A stretch of 64,000 nt of DNA from CBDBCU01 sp965243185 (GTDB lineage: Bacteria > Chloroflexota > Dehalococcoidia > Lucifugimonadales > UBA3495). Shown here piece by piece: positions 8,043 through 14,947 of this stretch (positions within the stretch are counted from its first letter, which is position 1; each line of letters opens with the position of its first letter). Made by a program: the position numbers and the translations under genes. The stretch covers positions 558,001-622,000 of the forward strand of contig OZ251531.1 of the NCBI GenBank assembly GCA_965243185.1, written 5' to 3'. The notes below the pieces were generated by a model, which was given only the letters and a program-made list of their open reading frames with translations, was not told the DNA's origin and did not search any database.

Positions 8043-9203
8043 ATGGTATTCGGAAACACCGCATCTTGGGAACCCGGCCGGGAGCATAACGACCCGGCGG
8101 CCAACGCCATGCCGGAAATCGCCCGGGGCGTCCCCCTCATCAAAGTCCTCGGCGTCGGCGGCGGCGGCAGCAACGCGGTCAGCCGGATGTATAAGGACAA
8201 ACTCCCGGTGGTCGAGTATTACGCCCTTAACACCGACGCCCAGCACCTTTTCCGCTGCGACGTCGCCCACCGCATCGCCCTCGGCCAGAACCTCACCCGC
8301 GGCCTCGGCTCCGGCGCCCAGCCCGAACTCGGCCGCCAGTCCGCCGAGGAATCCCGCCCCGACATCGAAAAAGCCGTCGACGGCGCCGATATGGTCTTTG
8401 TCGCCGTCGGGATGGGCGGCGGCACCGGCACCGGCGCCGCCCCGGTGGTCTGCGAAATCGCCAAATCCAGCGGTGCTTTGACCGTCGCCGTGGTCAGCCG
8501 CCCCTTCTCCTTCGAGGCCGCCGCCCGCCGCAAAAATGCTGAGGAAGGCATCGAACGCCTCAAGGAACACGCCGATACGGTCATCGTCATCCCCAACGAC
8601 CGCCTCCTGGAACTCAACCAGGAGAAAGACCAGACCTTTACTTGGGAGGATGCCCTGAAAATGGCCGACTCCGTCCTGCATCAGGGCGTTCAGGCCATTG
8701 CCGAAGTGGTAACTGTCCCCGGCGAAATCAATGTGGACTTCGCCGATGTCAAAACCATCCTCAGCAACGCCGGCCCGGCCTGGCTGGCCATCGGCCGCGG
8801 CAAGGGCGACAACCGGGCCATTGACGCCGCCCGGATGGCCACCCGTAGCCCCCTGCTCGACATTGCCATGGAAGGGGCCAAGCGCATCCTCTTTGTCATC
8901 ACCGGCGGCACCAGCCTTTCCTTGCAGGAAGTCCAGGACGCCGCCCATGTCCTCGAGGAAATGTCCGACCCGGAGGCCAATATCATCTTTGGCACCAGCC
9001 GCGACCCGCGCCTCGAAGACGAAGTCAAAATGACGATGGTCGCCGCAGCGTTCCCGGTGCTGCAAGACAATCAGCGGGCCCGGGAAGCCGAGTTGCAGCG
9101 GCTCCTCCAGGATATGCCCCGCCAAAGCGACGACGAGCTGGATGTCCCCAGCTTCCTGCGCCGGCAGCAGGGCAGCAGCAATCGCCGCGGCTTCTTTCGC
9201 TAA
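8043..9203 (+). CDS. ftsZ: Cell division protein FtsZ
   Basis: Tubulin-like GTPase forming the division ring. Start ATG 8043 follows AAGGAG with proper spacing; the frame opens at 8007 but the extra 12 codons have no support. The 386 residues carry LIKVLGVGGGGSNAVSRM, the ALNTDAQ strand, the tubulin signature GMGGGTGTGAAPVV, the T7-loop region VNVDFADVKTIL (here INVDFADVKTIL), and the C-terminal tail DVPSFLRRQQ, the conserved peptide that binds FtsA. Full-length with no missing GTPase motif. Probably cotranscribed with ftsA, although the gap is about 150 bp. Confidence 0.97.
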   Translation: MVFGNTASWEPGREHNDPAANAMPEIARGVPLIKVLGVGGGGSNAVSRMYKDKLPVVEYYALNTDAQHLFRCDVAHRIALGQNLTRGLGSGAQPELGRQSAEESRPDIEKAVDGADMVFVAVGMGGGTGTGAAPVVCEIAKSSGALTVAVVSRPFSFEAAARRKNAEEGIERLKEHADTVIVIPNDRLLELNQEKDQTFTWEDALKMADSVLHQGVQAIAEVVTVPGEINVDFADVKTILSNAGPAWLAIGRGKGDNRAIDAARMATRSPLLDIAMEGAKRILFVITGGTSLSLQEVQDAAHVLEEMSDPEANIIFGTSRDPRLEDEVKMTMVAAAFPVLQDNQRAREAELQRLLQDMPRQSDDELDVPSFLRRQQGSSNRRGFFR

Positions 9204-9222
9204 ACCCTGACCTAACCGCAAC

Positions 9223-9246
9223 GGGGCCGGCAATACCGCCGGCCCC
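9223..9246 (+). terminator. Hairpin after ftsZ
   Basis: Perfect 9-bp stem GGGGCCGGC (9223-9231) and GCCGGCCCC (9238-9246), loop of 6, starting 20 bp after the ftsZ stop. No T-run follows, so it may stabilise the 3' end rather than terminate. Confidence 0.45.
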
Positions 9247-9363
9247 AATGCCAACCCTAACCCGGTCAACCCGGGCTAACTCCGAGGAATGTTCTCGGCG
9301 GCTGCACGCAGTATTACAATCCTCCAACAACCCCGACCGCAACCAGTCCCGAGAATCGGAATG

Positions 9364-9396
9364 AAGGCCGCCCCCCTTTAACCGGGGGGCGGCCTT
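9364..9396. terminator. Bidirectional terminator between ftsZ and the methyltransferase
   Basis: 13-bp perfect stem AAGGCCGCCCCCC (9364-9376) and GGGGGGCGGCCTT (9384-9396), 7-nt loop, with A/T on both flanks. It sits between two convergent genes, 15 bp beyond the stop of the minus-strand methyltransferase. Confidence 0.8.
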
Positions 9397-9410
9397 ATTA
9401 TCCCCAAACC

Positions 9411-12400
9411 CTAACTCCGCAAGCCCAAAGCCTTCATAATGGTTTCGTTGCCGCCGTGGACCGCCGGCTCCCGGCACCAGAGGCTGCGAAGGTGGGACAG
9501 GGCCCGGGCCGCCGCCGCATTGCCGCCCAAGCCGACCAACTCCAGAGCCGCCGCGTCGATTTTGTGCCGGTTCGCATCCCGGAAAGCGTAGGAAATCGGC
9601 TCCAGCGGCAAAGTTGCCAGTTCCCCATAGCGTTCCGGCGCCAGTTGCCGCGCCTGCTGGCCGGCGGGAGTATCGGCGGCAAAGTTGGGGACGGGGAAAC
9701 CGGCTAACCCGCGTATTTGCATCCGGGAACGACCGGCTTGAGTCGTTTGACCATAACAAACCCGGGTCAGCAGTCCCAAAGTGGAATTGAGCCAAATCGC
9801 CAGAGCGTCTTTCACCCCGGCGTCCACCAGCAACGCCGTCCAAGTCGAACCGCCCATTGCCAAATCAGCCGTCCGGGCGGCAGCCAAGGCTTGAGAGGTC
9901 ATCCGCAGGTTGCGGGAGATGAACAAGTCGCTCCTTTGCGCCAACATCTGCCGTTGCAAATCCTCCCGGTCGGCAACCGGCTGCCCCTCGTGGGTGGGAT
10001 TAGTCAAGATACTTTGCTGGGTTTTGCTGTCCACCGACCAAAGGGCTGGATAATTAAGTACTTGCCCTTCTGCAATCGGGTCAAAGGTAAAAGCCCCGAT
10101 TTCCTCGTTCCCGCGAATATGGCCGATTAGGTGATGAGTAGGGCCAATAGCGGAATGGCTCGGTTCCTGCTCTCTCTCTACCCGGTCGAAAGTGAAAGCG
10201 CCGCGACCGTCACCGCCGCGGGGATGACCGATTAAATCATGAGTGGGACCAACGCTGACCACTTCCCGGAGCGCAGTGAACTCCAGGCTCAACTCCCAAC
10301 TCTCCATATTCTGAATGGAATAAAACCGGCCGGCCATCAATTCAGCAGCGGTGCGGGCCAGGTGATGGTCTTGCATCCCCACGGTGAACCAGGGAAAGCC
10401 GGCGGCGGTTACATTCTGAACCACCCAACTCCCGATGTTCTTGCCCATATCCGTATCGTAGATGACATCGCCGCCCCGCTCCGGTTGACCGAGGCGATTG
10501 AACAGCTTGGCATACCAGAACGCCTCAGACAGGGACTCCGGGGCGGCGCTCAGGTTGATACAGAGCAATCGGGCTTGCTCGGAATCGGGTTTCGGCTCCA
10601 TCCGCTTGGTAGCTATCAGGAGCATCTCGTTCATATTCGTTTCGGCGGACAGCATCGCGCCGGCGTTGGAAACGAAAGCGATAGCAGTAAGCTCCTGGTA
10701 TTCGGTTTCCAGAGTCTTGCGGAAACCTTGCCAGGATTCGGAATGGGCCGCGGTCAAGGGCAGCACGGTAGCAAAGACGCCGCCCTTTTTCAGCTTGCGG
10801 TCGGCCAGAGCGGAAAAATCCGCCCCCATACCGGCTTGACCGTGGGGAATTTCGTTGCCGGCCCGGCGGAGTTTATCCCGGAGGTTTTTCAACCGGGTCT
10901 CACTGCGTTGGCGTTCTTTTTCACTGATGCCGGCTATAGCAAAGGGCTGAAACCCGCCCTTGGCCCTGGTATAGGGCGGGTTCTGGATAACTAAATCCCG
11001 GCTTTCGTTCTGCACCTCAATGTTGGTCGGCAGGGCGCAGTCATCAGTGGCGGCGCTGACGGTTTGGCCGGTAATATCGGTTATCTGTTCCGAATCCAGC
11101 AACTCCAGGGAACCGGCTTTCCCGCCTAGCACGGCTACCGCCGCAATGTTGGTACGATGGTATTCGGTTGCCAATTCCGTTACCGACAGACCGGCGGCGG
11201 TCATGTGGGCGGCCAAAGCGTTGATGTCCAAGCCGGTAATGGACTCCTCCATCATTCGCTGGTGCAAACCCTCCCCGGTGCCGCCGGCGGCGTCGTGGCG
11301 GCTGCGGATGTGTCGGTAGGGGGCCCGCAGTAGAGAGCCGGTGCCGCAGGCAAAGTCCGCTATTTTCAGAGACGCTACTTCCTGCGGCGACTGCCATTCT
11401 TGCAAGTTCAAGCGGGCCACTGCCATCTGGGACAGCAGCTCCGCTGTTTCCGGCAAGGTGTAATGGGCGGCCGTTTCCTCCCGGTCGCTCAGCAGTTCCG
11501 GGAACAGCTCGCCGGCAAAGTCCACCCGGTTGCCCAAGCGCAAGTTAGTTATCCGGGACGCCTGCCGAGCCAGTAGGGTTATAACATCCCCGCCAACGGT
11601 ATCCGGCATCCGGAGATGCAGGACATTGCGGGCCGCATTGAACACCGCTTTGTAGTTGAACGCCAGGATTTTGCCCCACTCGACGCGCACATCGTCAGGG
11701 ATAATTACCGCCCCGGCTTGGCTCACAAAGCGCATTTCCGATAGGGTTTTCAATCCCTGCGCTTTCAGGTCATCGGAAGTTTCCGCCAGCAGGTTCTGCA
11801 AGCGCAAAGAAGTCAACCAGATACAGCACGCCATCCGCAGCCCTTGCCGCAAGTCGGTCTGTCCCAACTCTTTAGCGATTTCTTGAATCGCCGCCGGCTC
11901 CAATCCCCGATACAGTGCCTCAGCCAAGTTATTGATTTGGGCGGCGACAGATTTAGCCGTGTCGGTAACCAGCTGCGGCGGGGCGGCGGCGTATTCGCAC
12001 AACACCGCCAAATCCTCCAGATTGCCGGTTACAAAGCCGGGGCGCCGCGGCCAATAATGGATGTCGGCATCGGTCAGGGTTACTTCGCCTGCCTCGTCGC
12101 CCCGGATGTTGGCGGAAAGGATGGCGTATTTCAATTCCACCGCGTAGGGGTCAGCCAGCCATTCCTGCAACTGGCGGTCGGACCAGCTGCGGATTTCGGG
12201 GGCCGCGCCGATGGCAATGGCGGAGCGGATGGGAACGGCAGTGCCATGCACCCGCTTGCCCAACCGGCTGCGGGCATCCGCAAAAGCCGGGTCGCCGAAC
12301 TCCACTTCCAGCACCACCGGGTAAATCTCCGGCGTCTGCGCCAGAATATCCGGGCGGTCGGCTTGGGCGTCCCACAAAACCCGATTCCGCTCGCAAAGGA

Positions 12401-12530
12401 TCGCTTTATCGGATTCCCGCCACGCCTTGCGCCGGGTGCGGAGGGCTTGGGCCAGGGCGATGTTAAAGGTCTGCTCGTGCATCTGCCCGCCCGCCGCCGG
12501 TTCCATTCCTGATAAGTGTTGCGTAGTCAT
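9411..12530 (-). CDS. Large N6-adenine DNA methyltransferase, possible single-chain restriction-modification enzyme
   Basis: 1039 residues. The methyltransferase core is clear: motif I DFACGTGSLL (from Asp392), an acidic motif II ITGLDINALA, and the catalytic motif IV NPPY at 517-520. Before it, a helical region (about 180-390) resembles that of type IIG and PglX-like enzymes. Near the N-terminus Arg-Pro-Asp61 followed by VVLEVEF (Glu75, Glu77) resembles a PD-(D/E)XK nuclease site, with Glu in place of Lys. The C-terminal third would be the target-recognition region and holds a tandem repeat of about 35 residues. No separate R or S gene is adjacent. ATG 12530 has AAGGAAGG upstream and a TGCTATGAT box at 12564-12572. 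Methylation is well supported; cleavage is inference. Confidence 0.8.
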   Translation of the reverse strand: MTTQHLSGMEPAAGGQMHEQTFNIALAQALRTRRKAWRESDKAILCERNRVLWDAQADRPDILAQTPEIYPVVLEVEFGDPAFADARSRLGKRVHGTAVPIRSAIAIGAAPEIRSWSDRQLQEWLADPYAVELKYAILSANIRGDEAGEVTLTDADIHYWPRRPGFVTGNLEDLAVLCEYAAAPPQLVTDTAKSVAAQINNLAEALYRGLEPAAIQEIAKELGQTDLRQGLRMACCIWLTSLRLQNLLAETSDDLKAQGLKTLSEMRFVSQAGAVIIPDDVRVEWGKILAFNYKAVFNAARNVLHLRMPDTVGGDVITLLARQASRITNLRLGNRVDFAGELFPELLSDREETAAHYTLPETAELLSQMAVARLNLQEWQSPQEVASLKIADFACGTGSLLRAPYRHIRSRHDAAGGTGEGLHQRMMEESITGLDINALAAHMTAAGLSVTELATEYHRTNIAAVAVLGGKAGSLELLDSEQITDITGQTVSAATDDCALPTNIEVQNESRDLVIQNPPYTRAKGGFQPFAIAGISEKERQRSETRLKNLRDKLRRAGNEIPHGQAGMGADFSALADRKLKKGGVFATVLPLTAAHSESWQGFRKTLETEYQELTAIAFVSNAGAMLSAETNMNEMLLIATKRMEPKPDSEQARLLCINLSAAPESLSEAFWYAKLFNRLGQPERGGDVIYDTDMGKNIGSWVVQNVTAAGFPWFTVGMQDHHLARTAAELMAGRFYSIQNMESWELSLEFTALREVVSVGPTHDLIGHPRGGDGRGAFTFDRVEREQEPSHSAIGPTHHLIGHIRGNEEIGAFTFDPIAEGQVLNYPALWSVDSKTQQSILTNPTHEGQPVADREDLQRQMLAQRSDLFISRNLRMTSQALAAARTADLAMGGSTWTALLVDAGVKDALAIWLNSTLGLLTRVCYGQTTQAGRSRMQIRGLAGFPVPNFAADTPAGQQARQLAPERYGELATLPLEPISYAFRDANRHKIDAAALELVGLGGNAAAARALSHLRSLWCREPAVHGGNETIMKALGLRS

Positions 12531-12760
12531 ATCCGCGCCTTCCTTTTCTCAACTGCCGCCGCAATCATAGCACACCGCCAACGGCTAAGCCATCCCGCCC
12601 GTAACCCCCGGGTCACTGACAGTTGCCCCTTCCGCCGGGGGCGGTTGCTGCCGGATAATTGAAAGGGAGCCGGGGCGCGGCGGCGGTCCCGGGCCGGGGG
12701 AAATTGACCGGAATTGGGGCAAAACTGGTTTTTTAAGGCGGATTTCAGGGGCGAAATCTA

Positions 12761-12790
12761 TTGACTTATACTTGGGGGCGGCGATACAAT
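12761..12790 (+). promoter_or_regulatory. Promoter of the nrdR-nrdJ operon
   Basis: TTGACT at 12761-12766 and TACAAT at 12785-12790 with an 18-bp spacer. The expected transcription start (about 12797) falls inside NrdR box 1, so a repressor bound there would block initiation. Confidence 0.7.
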
Positions 12791-12794
12791 CCCG

Positions 12795-12810
12795 CTACTA
12801 TAAATTGTAT
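12795..12810 (+). promoter_or_regulatory. Candidate NrdR box 1
   Basis: ctactataaattgtat matches the known NrdR box ACACTATATATTGTGT at 12 of 16 positions. It also lies within a perfect 10-bp inverted repeat, GCGATACAAT (12781-12790) and ATTGTATCGC (12804-12813), that includes the -10 box. Confidence 0.6.
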
Positions 12811-12825
12811 CGCTGAGCGGAAGCA

Positions 12826-12841
12826 ATGCAATATGTAGTAT
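12826..12841 (+). promoter_or_regulatory. Candidate NrdR box 2
   Basis: atgcaatatgtagtat matches the NrdR box at 10 of 16 positions. It starts exactly 31 bp after box 1, three helical turns, the usual spacing of tandem NrdR boxes. Weaker than box 1 on sequence alone; the spacing is the main support. Confidence 0.5.
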
Positions 12842-12885
12842 TTTTAAGAAAAGTCTAAAACTTTTTTTAGAAACGGTACAAGGAA

Positions 12886-13518
12886 ATGCGATGTCCCTAT
12901 TGCGGTTCTGCCGAATCCCGGGTTACCAACTCCCGGGATGTGGAAAACGGCATCCGCCGCCGGCGGGAGTGTCGCGAGTGTCAACGGCGGTTCACCACTT
13001 ACGAGCGCATCCACGCCGCTGCGCCGATGGTGACTAAACGGGATAACCGCCGGGAGGAGTTTGACCGGGAAAAGCTGGCCGGCGGCATCCGCAAAGCCTG
13101 CGCCAAACGGCCGGTGCCGGCGCACCGCATCGAGCAGATGGTCGAGGAAATCGAGGGGGAATTGCAAGGGCTGGGCCAAGGCGAAGTAGCCACCAGCATT
13201 ATCGGCGAAACGGTGATGGAACGGCTGAAAAACCTCGACCGGGTGGCTTACATCCGCTACGCCAGCGTCTATCGGGACTTTCAGGACATTGAGAGCTTTG
13301 AACAGGCGGTTAAGGATTTGCGGGAGGGCGGCGGTACGCAGCTGACCCTGCCGCAACTGGAACCGGGACAAGCCCGGCAGCAACGGCGGCGCGGCGGCGG
13401 TTCAAGGGAAGCAGCCGGCCCAGAGCCGCCGGAAACCGACCCCGAAATGGCCCCGGAGACCCCGGAAGGTAATCCTGAGGACGAACCGACTACGGAAACC
13501 CCGGCAACGGAATTATAA
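12886..13518 (+). CDS. nrdR: Transcriptional repressor NrdR with C-terminal extension
   Basis: Repressor of ribonucleotide reductase genes that senses ATP/dATP. The zinc ribbon MRCPYCG...ECRECQRRF uses Cys3, Cys6, Cys29 and Cys32. The ATP-cone runs from about residue 46 (APMVTKRDNRREEFDREKL) to about 140 (VAYIRYASVYRDF). NrdR is usually about 150 residues; this one has 210, with a Pro/Glu/Thr-rich tail from about 160 that looks disordered. ATG 12886 gives the invariant MRCPYC start; AAGGA lies close upstream. It heads a collinear set of five genes ending in nrdJ, so autoregulation and control of the reductase through the two upstream boxes are likely. Confidence 0.95.
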   Translation: MRCPYCGSAESRVTNSRDVENGIRRRRECRECQRRFTTYERIHAAAPMVTKRDNRREEFDREKLAGGIRKACAKRPVPAHRIEQMVEEIEGELQGLGQGEVATSIIGETVMERLKNLDRVAYIRYASVYRDFQDIESFEQAVKDLREGGGTQLTLPQLEPGQARQQRRRGGGSREAAGPEPPETDPEMAPETPEGNPEDEPTTETPATEL

Positions 13519-13532
13519 AAGGAGTTTTTCCG

Positions 13533-13790
13533 ATGAACAGCAGCGCCCAATACTCCGCCCTGACCCGGCTCCTGAACCACAACACCAAGGTGCATCAGTT
13601 GGAGGAACTGCTCGCGCGGTTGCCGACCCCGGTAGGGGCGGCGGCGCAAGAGGGCGGCGCCGGGGAGTTTGACCGGGAGGTGAACCCCATCGCCGACTTG
13701 CAGAACGACATTGACAAGGAGGTGCGGGCCAGCCTGGTGGCGTGCTGGTTCGCGATGCCCCGGGAGTTGGACGACCTCGAGGAGATTTAG
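13533..13790 (+). CDS. Small protein of unknown function in the nrd operon
   Basis: 85 residues from ATG 13533, with AAAAGGAG seven bases upstream, 14 bp after nrdR. No family recognised. The protein is mainly helical by composition (HNTKVHQLEELLARL, then IADLQNDIDKEVRASLVA) with a Gly/Ala-rich middle. No signal peptide or membrane segment. The strong ribosome-binding site and tight spacing to nrdR support that it is real. The position between nrdR and nrdJ suggests co-regulation with deoxynucleotide synthesis, but gives no function. Confidence 0.7.
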   Translation: MNSSAQYSALTRLLNHNTKVHQLEELLARLPTPVGAAAQEGGAGEFDREVNPIADLQNDIDKEVRASLVACWFAMPRELDDLEEI

Positions 13791-13820
13791 CCGGCGGCCG
13801 CGCCGTCCGGGGAGGCAGCT

Positions 13821-14258
13821 ATGTTGAACATCAATCGCACTGCGGATTATGTGGTTTTGTGGAAAAGCCACAAACGGGCGGAGTGGGCGGCAGTGGGGTT
13901 GGACGGCCAAGCTGCGGAACTGCGGCAGCGGCTGGAAAGCGGTGTCAACTTGGATTTGTCCCCGGCGGCGGCGCAACTGACGCCGCCGGGGCCGGCGACC
14001 AATATGGCGGTGGCGGTATTGCCGCAGCGGGAATTGGCCGCCGCGCCGGCCGGCGGATTGGCGGTGGCGGAAGTTCCGGTGAAAGCTGACGCCGCCGCGG
14101 AACTGGAATTGCTCGAAGCGGAAAGCCGCCGGATGTGGAAACTCCACGCCGAACTGGGCGGCGAGTTGTCCCAAGTGGCCCGGTTACTGACGGCGGCACA
14201 GAGACAATCGGCGGAAAAAGTGTTACAACAGTGGGCGGAAACCGGCGCCGGTTCCTGA
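13821..14258 (+). CDS. Unknown protein in the nrd operon
   Basis: 145 residues from ATG 13821, with GGGGAGG upstream, 30 bp after the preceding small gene. Not recognised. The N-terminus (LNINRTADYVVLWKSHKRAEW) is followed by an Ala/Pro-rich linker (about 50-90) and a helical C-terminus with heptad-like spacing (ELELLEAESRRMWKLHAEL, then LTAAQRQSAEKVLQQW). No membrane segment. It may pair with the neighbouring small proteins, which are also mostly helical. Confidence 0.65.
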   Translation: MLNINRTADYVVLWKSHKRAEWAAVGLDGQAAELRQRLESGVNLDLSPAAAQLTPPGPATNMAVAVLPQRELAAAPAGGLAVAEVPVKADAAAELELLEAESRRMWKLHAELGGELSQVARLLTAAQRQSAEKVLQQWAETGAGS

Positions 14259-14381
14259 ACCGGGCCGGGACGATTTCCCCCGTTGCAACCGCCCGGCAGC
14301 AAAGCCGAGACTGGTGAAGTTTGCTAATTTGGCAACTTCCCGCCCTACCATCAACACCAAAGGGAGTATTACAATAATCCT

Positions 14382-14813
14382 ATGCTTGACCAAGTTAACT
14401 ACCTGGTAGAAATCCGCTGCCAGCCCCTGCCTCTGGAGCAGGCGGCCGCCTTGGCCGCCGCCGTGGGGCGCAGCTTTCCGGTGCGGGACTGCCGCCTTGC
14501 CCCGGAGGGGCTGACCGTCGCTTTGGCGGCGTCCCATCCCCTGGCTTACGGCGCGCTGAAAGACCTGGCCGATTTGCTGGAGCGGGAACTGGCGCAGCGC
14601 GGGGCGCAATTGCAGTCCGGGGTCATCCGCCAAGCCGTTGCCGCCAGTCCGCTGCGGGCGGCGGTCAATACCATCGCCCGTTGCCTGGGCCGGCCGCGGC
14701 CGCTCCGGGCTGTGCCGGTGATGTATTTCCATTGGGGATTGAACCTTGACCTGATGCTGAACGCCCGGCTGAACCCGCCGCCGCGTCTGGAACTGGCGGC
14801 GGATTCCCGGTAG
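14382..14813 (+). CDS. Unknown protein in the nrd operon
   Basis: 143 residues from ATG 14382; AAGGGAG lies about 17 bp upstream and TACAAT ends 6 bp before the ATG, so it could have its own leaderless start. Not recognised. The sequence alternates strands and helices (YLVEIRCQPLPLEQAAALAA, LTVALAASHPLAYGALKDLA), followed by a basic stretch (TIARCLGRPRPLRAVPVM). No signal peptide. It precedes nrdJ by 134 bp. Confidence 0.6.
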   Translation: MLDQVNYLVEIRCQPLPLEQAAALAAAVGRSFPVRDCRLAPEGLTVALAASHPLAYGALKDLADLLERELAQRGAQLQSGVIRQAVAASPLRAAVNTIARCLGRPRPLRAVPVMYFHWGLNLDLMLNARLNPPPRLELAADSR

Positions 14814-14947
14814 GCATTTTCCCCAAAGCCGGCCGGAAAGCGGCCGCCGGAATTCAACGAATGCCCGACTAGCTATTGCCTTGAGGAGGGGATAGCCCAA
14901 CCGAGTAACTTGACTTTATATTTTCGAGCGCTGCAAGGGTGAGGAAA

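Larger units (their letters stand above)
12531..12885. other. Intergenic region between methyltransferase and nrdR
   Basis: A divergent promoter region. It holds the methyltransferase promoter box on the left (12564-12572, minus strand) and the nrdR promoter with candidate NrdR boxes on the right (12761-12841). Around 12600-12760 it is GC-rich with no gene that I can support. Confidence 0.7.
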
